NCBI RefSeq assembly: GCF_011742145.1
Contig: NZ_JAAQQU010000104.1
Location: 19,938-83,937, forward strand
Direction: 5' to 3'
DNA: 64,000 nucleotides
Source of the DNA: Flavobacterium sp. J49
GTDB taxonomy: Bacteria > Bacteroidota > Bacteroidia > Flavobacteriales > Flavobacteriaceae
The notes beneath the pieces are model-generated. The model was not told the origin of the DNA, ran no database searches, and saw nothing but the letters and a program-made list of their open reading frames with translations. This document shows, piece after piece, positions 1 through 9,400 of this stretch (position 1 is the stretch's first letter; every line of letters begins with the position of its first letter). A program made the translations under genes and the position numbers.

Positions 1-393
1 TGAGTACCGGTTACATCGTACTGACATGAAACTGGATTCCAAGTAGCAGTTTGATAACACAATACTTGTGGAGCTTCCGGTTGAGTACCGGTTACGTCGT
101 ACTGACATGAAACTGGATTCCAAGTAGCAGTTTGATAACACAATACTTGTGGAGCTTCCGGTTGAGTACCGGTTACATCGTACTGACATGAAACTGGATT
201 CCAAGTAGCAGTTTGATAACACAATACTTGTGGAGCTTCCGGTTGAGTACCGGTTATATCGTACTGACATGAAACTGGATTCCAAGTAGCAGTTTGGTAA
301 CACAATACTTGTGGAGCTTCCGGTTGAGTACCGGTTACGTCGTACTGACATGAAACTGGATTCCAAGTAGCAGTTTGGTAACACAATACTTGA
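1..393 (-). repeat. 81-bp in-frame tandem repeat, about 4.8 copies
   Basis: Units start at 1, 82, 163, 244 and 325 with an exact 81-bp period. The last unit is interrupted near 393 where the non-repeat sequence begins. I find only three variable positions between units: C/T and A/G in the GGTTAC/TATCG stretch, and A/G in TTTG(A/G)TAAC. Two of these changes are synonymous and one swaps Val for Ile. The array runs off the left edge, so the copy number is unknown. Confidence 0.95.
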
Positions 394-1316
394 GGTGGCG
401 ATGGCAAGTAAAATCCGGCATCAACATAAGTTATATTTTGACCTACAGCCAAAACAATATTGGAAACCACCCCTCCAACTGCATCGCTATTGTTTACAGT
501 TGAAATTGGAGTTGAAGCTGGAGAACTTAAATAACAATTTGGTGTTGAAAAAGTAACAGTATATGTTCCAGCTATTAAGCCAGAAAATAGATAATTTCCA
601 TTTGCATTTGTGGTAGTTGTTGCAATAACAACATTTGAACTGTTTAAAAGTTGCACTGTAACTCCGGCAATTCCGGTCTCTCCCGAATCCTGAATTCCAT
701 TAGCATTAGTATCATTCCAAACAAAGTTTCCGATACTACCTAAATTTTGAATACAAGATGGGCCACATATCTGAACAGACGAAGAACTCGTTCCGTATTT
801 TGAAATGAAAGTATTTAATTGAGGCAAATAATTTCCATTTACCACAAAATAATAATTTTTAGTAACGTTATTGTTGATACCTTCATCAAATTTAATCCCT
901 ATCGCCCCTGTCGTTGGATCAGGATTTACAATAGTAGCAACATTGTTTTGTGAAAGTGAATAGGTCCCATTGTTTAGAGACCAGGTTCCGGCAGCCAAAC
1001 TTCCGTTGTTTGAAACTACATTCAAACAATTGAGTCCTAAGCCAAAAACAGTGTGACTAATCCCGTTTCCGGAAGTAGCCCCTTTAACCGAATAAAGCCA
1101 TGTAGATTGACCTACTTGAGGGTAATTGTAAAGAACGCCTTTAAATTGAATGGTTTGCCCGTTAACGATTGGAATTATATTCCCTGTACAAGGCGGATCC
1201 TGTATTACAGCTGTTTGCGCCACAGAATTAGAGGCAAACAACAGCAATTGGAAGACTAAAAATAACAGCACGGATTTGGTTTTAAATCCTTGCCATCGGC
1301 TCGTAATTTTGCTCAT
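1..1316 (-). CDS. Secreted SdrD B-like and Cys-repeat surface protein, C-terminus beyond window
   Basis: Partial gene: it reads open from an ATG at 1316 to the window edge (438 codons), so the C-terminus is missing. Residues 1-34 are a signal peptide ending in SVAQ. Residues about 35-190 are not recognised. Residues about 193-305 form an SdrD B-like/Cna B-type fold, with GNFVWNDTNANGIQDSGE near its start and a VDAGFY ending. From residue 309 a 27-residue repeat begins (core CYQTATWNPVSCQYDVTG, two Cys per unit), and nearly five units are visible. Such repeat proteins in gliding Bacteroidota are commonly exported by the type IX system and act as adhesins. That role is inference here, because any C-terminal sorting domain lies outside the window. 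Confidence 0.8.
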   Translation of the reverse strand, partial: MSKITSRWQGFKTKSVLLFLVFQLLLFASNSVAQTAVIQDPPCTGNIIPIVNGQTIQFKGVLYNYPQVGQSTWLYSVKGATSGNGISHTVFGLGLNCLNVVSNNGSLAAGTWSLNNGTYSLSQNNVATIVNPDPTTGAIGIKFDEGINNNVTKNYYFVVNGNYLPQLNTFISKYGTSSSSVQICGPSCIQNLGSIGNFVWNDTNANGIQDSGETGIAGVTVQLLNSSNVVIATTTTNANGNYLFSGLIAGTYTVTFSTPNCYLSSPASTPISTVNNSDAVGGVVSNIVLAVGQNITYVDAGFYLPSPPQVLCYQTATWNPVSCQYDVTGTQPEAPQVLCYQTATWNPVSCQYDITGTQPEAPQVLCYQTATWNPVSCQYDVTGTQPEAPQVLCYQTATWNPVSCQYDVTGTQPEAPQVLCYQTATWNPVSCQYDVTGT

Positions 1317-1711
1317 AGTATTTGAAAAAATTAAACAATAAATTAAAAAGTGTAGCTGAATTAATAGCTTGGGACTATTTTAAATCTTCAAATACAACAA
1401 TATCAAAAAAAGATAATATTGAATTTGAAAAGACAAAGTAAACTCGAACATTTTTGTTAAAAAAAAATAACTTTTCCTATTCTGACGAGTCGCGAAAAAA
1501 AAACGTTGAAATGCATTTCATCTTGAAAAGATAATTTTTTTTAAAGGTAAAATACTTACATTAATTTCAATGATTACAAGTGGTTTATTGAGAAAAATCA
1601 TCAACAGAGAGTTGTTTGTATTACTTCAAAAGAGGTTTATCAGTAATTATAAATAAAAAGAGACCAATTAATATTGATCTCTTTCCATACTAAAAAATTT
1701 CTAAGTGTGTA
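1317..1711. other. 395-base intergenic stretch without a gene
   Basis: This AT-rich spacer holds no convincing open frame and no clear TANNTTTG promoter for the surface-protein gene on its left. The only structure I can support is the terminator hairpin at 1657-1684. Confidence 0.6.
1657..1684 (-). terminator. Rho-independent terminator of the fasciclin gene
   Basis: A 7-bp stem (AAAGAGA at 1657-1663 with TCTCTTT at 1678-1684) extends inward after one mismatch through CAATT/AATTG-type pairs. Read on the minus strand it is followed by a T-rich run. It lies 28 bases past the fasciclin stop codon. Confidence 0.65.
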
Positions 1712-2332
1712 TTAATTGATAGGTAATATTACGGTATCAATTACATGTATAATTCCGTTTGACGCAGAAATATTGGCGGCTGTTATATTAGCGGTATTCC
1801 CTATTGCATTGATAGATCCTGTTGGAGTTACCGAAAAAGAACTTCCCAAAAGGGTCGTTATTTCACGTGTTCCTCTTTTTGGCACTACACTATTCGCAGC
1901 ACGTCTGCCTTCCGTTACATGATACAATAAAACATCACGAACTAGTGGAGCCGGAAGGTCTGTAATGCCATCCACATTTAGAGCTGCATATAAATTTTGG
2001 AACGCTTGATCAGTTGGCGCAAATACCGTGTATTGGTCTGTTCCGTTGGCAAAAAGGTTGACAAGCTCAGTATCAAGTTCTGTATCCACGTAAACTAAGG
2101 CGGAAACCAACTCATTAAACCCGGCACCAACAGCTATACCGGCAATAGAAGTTTGACCCGGAGCCGGAGCACGATTCAATGCATCAAGAGTTTCTTTGAT
2201 AGTGAGCTTTGAAGCCGTTGAGTTATCAACATTACTCTCCTCCGGAGAACAAGATGTAAAACCAAAAGAAATAAAAGCTGCCAATGCTAATGCTTTTAAA
2301 GTTGTAACTAATTTGAAGTTTTTGTTTTTCAT
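1712..2332 (-). CDS. Fasciclin (FAS1) domain lipoprotein
   Basis: The 206-residue protein has a lipoprotein signal ending in FGFTSC (lipobox Cys28), so it should be lipid-anchored in the envelope. A single FAS1 domain fills residues about 55-205. The conserved YTVFAPTDQAF block, the DVLLYHV block and a final NGIIHVIDTVILP block are all visible. FAS1 domains mediate adhesion in many secreted proteins; the ligand here is unknown. I chose the ATG at 2332 because it gives a proper signal peptide. An in-frame ATG at 2389 would add 19 residues in front of it and spoil the signal. The gene looks monocistronic, with its own promoter candidate and terminator. Confidence 0.9.
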   Translation of the reverse strand: MKNKNFKLVTTLKALALAAFISFGFTSCSPEESNVDNSTASKLTIKETLDALNRAPAPGQTSIAGIAVGAGFNELVSALVYVDTELDTELVNLFANGTDQYTVFAPTDQAFQNLYAALNVDGITDLPAPLVRDVLLYHVTEGRRAANSVVPKRGTREITTLLGSSFSVTPTGSINAIGNTANITAANISASNGIIHVIDTVILPIN

Positions 2333-2462
2333 AGTGAATAGTTTTAATGTTATTATTGAAATTGTTGTTTTCAAAAAAATATTGACCAATTAAAAATTGG
2401 CTTTAAAACTAGTAGGAAGAGAGAGGGGACAAAAAACAAATTTTTGTTTAATTATTTCTCCT

Positions 2463-2494
2463 CAAAGTTAAACAAAATATTTACACCAAGACAA
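2463..2494 (-). promoter_or_regulatory. Candidate promoter of the fasciclin gene
   Basis: On the minus strand TAACTTTG (2470-2463) matches the Bacteroidota -7 consensus TANNTTTG. A TTG sits 21 bases upstream (2494-2492), and another lies at 16 bases. The implied leader is about 125 bases. Motif match only. Confidence 0.4.
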
Positions 2495-2619
2495 CTTTAG
2501 CATTAGTTTAACAATCGTTTGAATAAGTAAAAATGAATATTACAGCCTAACTATTAGGCATTTAAGAGAACGACACCTTTTTTGAATAAGTTTAAGTATT
2601 AACTAAAGAGAAAAATAGT

Positions 2620-4734
2620 CTAATAATCAAAATACCAATTGAAAATATCGCATCTCAAGCCAATGGAGAACCAAGTAGTACTTTCTTTTACTGCCAAAGC
2701 AGTTTCGGTGGCCGGAGTAAAGTTTCTATAGATTAAACTGCCGTACAATTTCATATTCGAAACCGGATTAATCAAATAACCCGCTTGTAAATCTGCGATG
2801 AAAACATTGGTTTTGTTTCCTTGACCAATAACCACTCCGGTGTCATAAGGTCTTTCTAAATCATAGTCTCTGTAAATGTCGCTACCATAATTGAAAGTAT
2901 CTGTAGCGTTGTTAAAATCCAAACCGCGAGTACCAACTGTCAATTTAGCATCGGCAAAATAGCGTCCGTTGTGGTATCGGGCAATCGCAATCAATTCCCT
3001 GAAATTTCCTCCCCATTGGTGGCCCAAACTTTGGTTATTGTGTCCGTAATTGGTTATCGCTTCACTGTGGGCATACACATAAGGGCGAACGACATTGTAT
3101 TCCGCCTGAACTAAAAGGTTTTTAATGTTGAAGGCATTGAAATATTTGGTGCCCAATTGGTAACCGAATTTATTTTTCCAACTCTTGTCTCCGGCTTTGA
3201 TATCACTCAAAGAGAATTCATCCAACAAGAACTGTCCGTAAAACTGGATTTGGTTGTTCCATTTTAGTTTAGAGGTTAATCCCAACAAAGCATTCCCACT
3301 TCGAGCCGAAGAAGCAAACTCCACCGAACGATAAAAAATAATCGGATTCACAAAACTCATGTCAAAACCACGGTTATTCTTATTGGTCCAAACCACGGAT
3401 TCAAACAAGCCGATGTTCCATCTTTTGGTCACATTCAAACTCAAATAATGGCTGGCCGCAAACTTGGTGGCATAAGTTCGGTCTAAGGTAACATCCGGAC
3501 GAACGTCTTTTAGCCAAGTGTAAATGTTGGTGTATTTTATTTTCCAAAAAGAAGTGTTCAACTTAAAATAAGGATAAGGGCTCGCTCCATCACCGAGTAG
3601 CAATGAACGATAACCATCTCCAATAAAATTACGGCCGTAACCCAAATTCATATTGATGAACTTGCTTGGTGTATAAGCCAAATTGGCTTCCGCCAAAGGA
3701 AAATCATACGCATCAGATTTGAAGCTTTTTGCGATACCGATTCCGGGAATAATCGCCGGATTTCCTCCAGCCGGTGCAAGCGATTCAGCATAACGGTTGA
3801 AATAATCGGCAAAACGTCCTTGGCTTTCATAAACCGTTGTGGTAAAATTGATTTCCTTCCCCAAACCGCCATTAAACTGAATTCCACGCGTATTGACATA
3901 AGTATAACTGGCTTCACTCGGGTCACTTTTTCCAAATTGCAAATCTAAAATCGGGTTTAAGGTAAACCAATAATCTTCGCCTTGGATTTGGACCAAATTT
4001 TCGTTCCAAAACTTTTTGCCCCACCAACTTTGTTTGTTCTTGGCTAATTTTTGATTTTCGGCAGCCAAATCATAGTATTTGGAAACATCCGTATAGGAAT
4101 AAGGTTTGGAAGCGGTATGATTATTGGCTCCAACTTGATTCATTTCATCATCAAACTGTGCATAATAACTATGCGAAAAAGGAATGTTCAAGTGACTTTG
4201 AAACTGTGGATTGTCAAATTTCTTATACTTGATACTGTCCAATTCGGTTAAAAACTTATCATTGGGTTTGTATACCGGTGATGTTTTCTCGAGTGCTTTT
4301 TCAGCCTCTTTTTGCGCTTGCATTTCGGCCACACTTTGTAAAGGAATGGCAATTTTAATGGTGTATTTGGCATAAGTCGGATTGCCGTTATAAGTGGCCG
4401 GACTAATTTTTGGCATTTTTCCAAAAACCCTTTTGCTTTCAGTTACCAAAGTTTCATCGACGGCATCTACATAAATTACTTTGAAGTTACCTTGGTCGGT
4501 GACTTCAAAAAGAACAATGACATTTCCTTTGAAATTACCTTGTTTTAAGGCATCGGGCACTTTGAAATTGTTGAATACAAAAGTTTGCACTTCATTGTAA
4601 AAACAAGTCTCTAAAGCTGAAAACTCCTGGCCTTCACAAGCCGGAAATACCGGAAATCGTTCGGTGTTTTTTTGCCTTACTTGGGCGTTGGAAACTAAGG
4701 TAAACAAGAACAAAAAGGAAATTATATTTTTCAT
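2620..4734 (-). CDS. remB: RemB-like gliding motility outer-membrane protein
   Basis: The 704-residue protein starts with a signal peptide (FLFTLVSNAQ, about 18 residues). Residues about 45-135 resemble a TonB C-terminal-type domain (GNVIVLFEVTDQGN, then TYAKYTIKIAIP). The long remainder is rich in alternating aromatic/polar strands typical of an outer-membrane beta-barrel, ending FNWYFDY. The naming rests partly on context. I recall that in Flavobacterium johnsoniae remB lies four genes from sprA, and the same spacing (remB, deoC, vanZ-like, gcvH, sprA) is seen here. RemB is implicated in gliding, with an unclear molecular role. The gene follows deoC by 18 bases on the same strand, probably in one transcript. 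A Wzi-like capsule barrel is the alternative reading. Confidence 0.7.
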   Translation of the reverse strand: MKNIISFLFLFTLVSNAQVRQKNTERFPVFPACEGQEFSALETCFYNEVQTFVFNNFKVPDALKQGNFKGNVIVLFEVTDQGNFKVIYVDAVDETLVTESKRVFGKMPKISPATYNGNPTYAKYTIKIAIPLQSVAEMQAQKEAEKALEKTSPVYKPNDKFLTELDSIKYKKFDNPQFQSHLNIPFSHSYYAQFDDEMNQVGANNHTASKPYSYTDVSKYYDLAAENQKLAKNKQSWWGKKFWNENLVQIQGEDYWFTLNPILDLQFGKSDPSEASYTYVNTRGIQFNGGLGKEINFTTTVYESQGRFADYFNRYAESLAPAGGNPAIIPGIGIAKSFKSDAYDFPLAEANLAYTPSKFINMNLGYGRNFIGDGYRSLLLGDGASPYPYFKLNTSFWKIKYTNIYTWLKDVRPDVTLDRTYATKFAASHYLSLNVTKRWNIGLFESVVWTNKNNRGFDMSFVNPIIFYRSVEFASSARSGNALLGLTSKLKWNNQIQFYGQFLLDEFSLSDIKAGDKSWKNKFGYQLGTKYFNAFNIKNLLVQAEYNVVRPYVYAHSEAITNYGHNNQSLGHQWGGNFRELIAIARYHNGRYFADAKLTVGTRGLDFNNATDTFNYGSDIYRDYDLERPYDTGVVIGQGNKTNVFIADLQAGYLINPVSNMKLYGSLIYRNFTPATETALAVKESTTWFSIGLRCDIFNWYFDY

Positions 4735-4752
4735 CTTAATGGAATAATAGTA

Positions 4753-5496
4753 TTAATAATTACCCGAAGCGGTTTCGCCATGAGCAATAGTTTTGGCCGC
4801 AGAAGTACCTATTCTTTTCACACCTAAGCGAATCATTTCTTCAGCCTCTTCGTAAGTACGAACTCCTCCCGCTGCTTTAACCGGTAAAGGCGATGCATTT
4901 TCGAGCATCATGATTACAGCGGGAAAAGTAGCACCGTTAGGTAAATTATTCTCTGTCTTGTAAAAACCGGTAGAGGATTTCACAAAAACATTCGGATAAC
5001 AATCTTCTTTGAAATTGGCAATGACCACATTTTTTATCAAAGCCGAAATTTGAATAATCTGGGCATCGGTCAAGGCAGCCACTTCAATAATCCATTTGGC
5101 TACTTTATGGTACTCGAATGCCAGTTTGGTCCCTTGAAGCACTTCCGTTTTAACCAATTCGGCTTCCCCTTTTTTGAAGGCCTCGTAATTGCAAACATAA
5201 TCAAGTTCGTCTACGCCATCTTCAATGGCTTGTCGGGCTTCGGCTAGTTTTTCTTCTAACGAATTGGTTCCTTCGGGAAAAGAAATCACGGTTCCGATAA
5301 GCAGTTTTGATTTGGCTTTGACAATCATTGATTTTGCCATTTTGACTTTATCAGGTCTAATCATGATTAATTTGAAACCTTCGTCGATGGCTTCTTGAAT
5401 GAACCCTTGAACAATGGTGTCATTTTCGGTTTCAGACAAACCGGCTTGGACCGAAGTTTTCAAATAGGTAGAATCGAGGTACTGTTTTATATTCAT
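4753..5496 (-). CDS. deoC: Deoxyribose-phosphate aldolase
   Basis: This cytoplasmic class I aldolase (247 residues) cleaves 2-deoxyribose-5-phosphate to glyceraldehyde-3-phosphate and acetaldehyde in deoxynucleoside breakdown. The TIM-barrel signatures are present. The Schiff-base lysine sits in FVKSSTGF, the second active-site lysine in PVKAAGGVRT, and the acidic/Asn strand is DELDYVCNYEAF. I chose the ATG at 5496 (MNIKQYLDSTYLK) because the family begins this way; an upstream ATG at 5526 would add ten atypical residues. It lies between the vanZ-like gene and remB, and its catabolic role has no obvious link to gliding. Confidence 0.95.
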   Translation of the reverse strand: MNIKQYLDSTYLKTSVQAGLSETENDTIVQGFIQEAIDEGFKLIMIRPDKVKMAKSMIVKAKSKLLIGTVISFPEGTNSLEEKLAEARQAIEDGVDELDYVCNYEAFKKGEAELVKTEVLQGTKLAFEYHKVAKWIIEVAALTDAQIIQISALIKNVVIANFKEDCYPNVFVKSSTGFYKTENNLPNGATFPAVIMMLENASPLPVKAAGGVRTYEEAEEMIRLGVKRIGTSAAKTIAHGETASGNY

Positions 5497-5513
5497 GCCA
5501 TAAAAGTAAAAAA

Positions 5514-5549
5514 AAATCCGTCTCATTCTTAAAAACGGGACGGGCTTTT
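5514..5549 (-). terminator. Probable terminator after the gcvH/vanZ-like pair
   Basis: On the minus strand, AAAAGCCCGTCCCG and GACGGATTT form an imperfect stem (one bulge, one mismatch) followed by nine T residues. It lies between the vanZ-like stop and the deoC start, so deoC-remB may be partly uncoupled from gcvH. Confidence 0.5.
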
Positions 5550-5575
5550 AGGGTAATCTGACCAGAGGACCAGAT

Positions 5576-5947
5576 TTATATTTTCTTTCTTTTATTTAGG
5601 AAAACTAAAACCAAGAAAGCGGTCATGGCTCCGATAAAATTAGCCAACACATCCAGCGGATCGGCTTGCCTTGTTTGAGTACAAGTTTCCTGTAAAAATT
5701 CGATTAAAATGCCGTAAAAAATCGAAACCACCACTATGGCAGCTAGTTTTTTATAGGTAAGCGAGTGTTGCTTGAGCCAAGCATAATATCCCCAAAGCAT
5801 TGTAAAAACAAAATGAAAGATAAAATGGCCATACTTGTCAAAACCCGAAACTTTAATCTTAGGCAAATCTCCAAATTTGACCAAGCACAAAACGGCAATT
5901 AAAAAAGTCCAGCCGATGGCCAGACTTAGTATTGTTTTTTTAAGCAC
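5576..5947 (-). CDS. VanZ-like small membrane protein
   Basis: The protein has 123 residues and four predicted membrane helices, with the VanZ-family pattern: [22 protein letters not shown] in two parts, then GILIEFLQE and a [12 protein letters not shown] stretch before the last helix. VanZ homologues are linked to teicoplanin resistance in Gram-positives; in Bacteroidota the role is unknown. The start is GTG at 5947, since no in-frame ATG gives a full first helix. That start lies inside the 3' end of gcvH (8-base overlap), implying coupled translation. Confidence 0.85.
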   Translation of the reverse strand: MLKKTILSLAIGWTFLIAVLCLVKFGDLPKIKVSGFDKYGHFIFHFVFTMLWGYYAWLKQHSLTYKKLAAIVVVSIFYGILIEFLQETCTQTRQADPLDVLANFIGAMTAFLVLVFLNKRKKI

Positions 5948-6320
5948 CGATTAAGGCTTTATAGTCTTCACTGGAGAGTAATTCATCAACTTCAGAACTA
6001 TTGGCAATTTTTACTTTAATCATCCAACCTTTTCCATAAGGATCAGAGTTTACATGCTCCGGGTTTACTTCCAGGTCTTCATTGAATTCTGTAATTTCTC
6101 CCGAAAGCGGCAAGAACAAATCAGAAACAGTCTTAACAGCTTCTACGGTTCCGAACACTTCATCCTTGTCTAGTGTTTGATCCAAAGTTTCCACTTCAAC
6201 ATAAACGATATCACCTAATTCTTTTTGCGCGAAATCGGTAATTCCTACGGTAGCTACGTCGCCATCAATCAAAACCCATTCGTGGTCTTTGGTATACTTT
6301 AAATTGCTTGGTATATTCAT
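5940..6320 (-). CDS. gcvH: Glycine cleavage system H protein
   Basis: This 126-residue lipoyl carrier shuttles the aminomethyl group between the P, T and L proteins of the glycine cleavage complex in the cytoplasm. The lipoylation site is the Lys in [11 protein letters not shown]. The start [16 protein letters not shown] and the end [10 protein letters not shown] are typical. No gcvP or gcvT is nearby, as is usual in this phylum. It lies immediately upstream of the vanZ-like gene and downstream of sprA. Confidence 0.97.
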   Translation of the reverse strand: MNIPSNLKYTKDHEWVLIDGDVATVGITDFAQKELGDIVYVEVETLDQTLDKDEVFGTVEAVKTVSDLFLPLSGEITEFNEDLEVNPEHVNSDPYGKGWMIKVKIANSSEVDELLSSEDYKALIGA

Positions 6321-6448
6321 TAGTTAGTTTGTTTTATTCCGATGCGCTCCGTATAGTTCGGCAACGTCCCGGGTTTGTGTTGTATTTAAATTTTCCTCAA
6401 AAGTATAATTTCTATACAGATTATTAAAATCTTTAGCTCAAAACTTTA

Positions 6449-9400
6449 TTAATTTCCAAAATTATAACGCATCGTAAATCCGGTTCTGATGTTGGTCAGC
6501 GGGAACGAAGTTGAAATCACCGGTTTAGAGAACGAGTGGTCATAGAAGAAAATGGCTGTTAGGTTTTTGCTAAACGAATAATCTGCCGTTAACTTGGCTG
6601 ACCAAATGTTTTGTCCACCGCCCAATTGGTTGTTGTCATAATCTAAGTAACGCACAATGGTTTTGTTGTTTCTATATGAGAAATCAATCTTAACATTGAT
6701 GTCACTTTTGATGATACCGGTTGGATCATCGGCCAATTGAGAGGAGAAAATCACATCTTTGAATCGGTAACCCAAACCAAGGATGTATTCATGTCCTTGT
6801 ACTTCCGTCAACAAATTATTATCAAAACTCATGGATAAACTTCTGTCTTTTTTCATTTCGGCCAGGATTTTGAATGAGTTTTTCATTTCAAAATCAAGTC
6901 TTACCAACGGGTTGAATTGCTCCACCAAGTTGATATTGGCAATAATCATTTTGTTATAGAAGTTACCGATTCCGCCATTATCTTGGCCGTTATTGGTGGC
7001 ACTGTAATCAAAATTGGAACGGAAAGAGTTTATCGTATAAGAAGCTCTGTAAGCATGTTGAATGGAGAAACGCTTGAAAGTATCTTTGAAGAACTTGTAA
7101 CGCATCAATCCACTGTATTTGACATTCCAGTTTGGAATTGGGATATTTCGGAAAGCCCCTAAAGAAACTCCATCGGCTGAAGCACCGGTATAAGCCGCTA
7201 AAAACGCAGGTACTAAAACCGCTTGGTTGTTTTTTCCGAAACCAATCGGATAACCTTCATTGGCAATATAGAAATTATAATCAGGACTTGATGGATTCGG
7301 GATTACGTTAGGCGCTACACCATATCTTGGAATATTTCCACCTCCATAATACTGTTCCGCTAATCTATTGGCAATAGTCAATCGATTATCTCTGAAATCA
7401 TCAAACGTAGCCGAACCATTTTCATCGCTTTTGCTAAATGATGTAGCTATCAAAACCGTTGAAATAGAGAAGTTTCCAAAACTATAGGGTGAACGCGGAT
7501 TGTATAATCCGGTATCCGGGTCAACATCGTATTGTTCCGAGAAGTTTTCGGCATAAGTTCTGTTGGCCGTTAAATCAATTTTAAAATCCGGGAACAAATC
7601 GACATTGGCCGTCATTTCCAATGTTTTGGTAATTACTTGAGTGTAATTTTGATTAAATTCAGGATAAGTAGTTAACCAACCTCTTTTGGCAGCTTCAAAA
7701 CGAATATCATCTTGTGCTCCAAACACGAATCCTAAACTAGGCTTAGCCGAACCAAAGAATCCTAAACTAGGCAAGAATCCCGGTAGCATGGTTCCTTCAT
7801 TTCGGGTGTAGTTAATTTGAACATTTTTGACACTGGTCAGTACGCCTTTCAATCCATTCAAAAATACATTGGTATTGCCTGCAGGTTGTGCTTTGGTATT
7901 GGTGATTTTCTCTCCAGGTTTTGGTAAGGCCGTTGGTCTTGATGGTGCTGTCGGCGGTTTTTTACCCAATCCAATGTACTTATAGAAAGTCTCCATATTG
8001 AAAGCAGTATTCAATCGGTGAGAACCTGAATTTTGAATTGTATTTCCTAAGTTATAATCTACACCGTTTAAAGTTACTGAGGACAATGCCAAAGAAGAAC
8101 GTTGCCAACTGTAATCACCGGTATAAGAATAAGTCGATTTTACAAAGGACAAGAAAGGCAATTTATTGACAGGTAAATCATAATTCACCACGATTTGTTG
8201 GTTGTGTTGGTTAGGCGTTCCGATGTTCCAAAAGTCTGTCCAAATGGTATAACTGTTATCCGGCACATTGTCTTCATTTAAATAAGAGCGAACAATATTA
8301 TGTGATGCTGCCGTGAAGTTTACTTTTAATGCTTTAGTAATGTTGTAGTTGAAACCATATTGGTAATTAAACATATAGTTTCGTCTGAATAAAGGATCCA
8401 ATGGTATTCCATCAACATCAACTTGTCTGAACTGTTGTCTGTTGTACTGTCTGATAATATTCGAACTGAATGAAATACTGGCCGGAAGGTAATTGAAGTT
8501 AAAATCACTCAACATTTTCCAATACTCGCTTTTTTTCAAAAACTTACTTTTCTTAAAAGGCTCTATGGCTTTTGGTTTGAAAGCATAGGTATAATCAACC
8601 GACGTGCTTACTTGCTGATCGATATAATTTTCAATTTCATAATTGTGCTTTTCAACTTCATTATATGAATAAGAAAGAGTCAAATTCTCCGGATCATAAA
8701 TGCGTTGCTTTTGCTCAGGAGCGCGTTCTTTTTTAACGCCTATAAAGTTGATGCTTGTTCTTTTCGTATAATCTATAGCGCGGTCTCTGATGTTTTCTCT
8801 TTCAGCAGCATCCGCGGTGTTGTTTATCAATTGTTCTAATCGGATGTCTTGGTTAAATGGATCGTATTCCGGAGTAATTGTTTCTTCGCCAACAGCATAA
8901 TTGAAAGGCAAATTGATGCCCCATTTTTTAGGTAATAATTTACCCAAACTAAAATTGGTCACAATATTATATTGTTGAACATCTTCTCTGCTTCTTTCGT
9001 TTGGTCCTTCTTCAAGAGCACCGAAACCAATAGTACTCATTCTTCCGGTGGCCGAAATTGTCGCAAAATCAGCCATGTTGGAATCGATATTTAAAACCGC
9101 TGCCATACCGCCTTTGTTGCTCATGTCGGCGATGCGCAATTCGTTGAACCAAACTTCACCTCTAACCCTGTCAGTGTGATTATTTTTGATTCCAACCATT
9201 AAGGTTCTAACCAAACCAAAGTTTGGATTTCCTTTGATTCCTAATTTTAAGGTTTCATCACCATCACCATCGGTGGTATTATCATCCGGATAGTAAACTC
9301 CGTCAGCTGAAGGTGGCAAAGAAGTAAAGTCAAAACTCAACGCCTGCACTTTCATTCTGGTCAATAAAGACATGGCCAAATTGATTTCATTTTCTTCTGG

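Noticed and set aside
1..393. Possible CRISPR or satellite array
   Set aside because: The 81-bp units abut without spacers and keep the reading frame of a protein gene.
1053..1341. Two short overlapping plus-strand frames
   Set aside because: They lie antisense to the signal peptide and first domain of the repeat protein, which has the better codon pattern and domain content.
6398..6405. TACTTTTG on the minus strand as a promoter of gcvH
   Set aside because: No matching -33 element; such octamers are common in AT-rich spacers.
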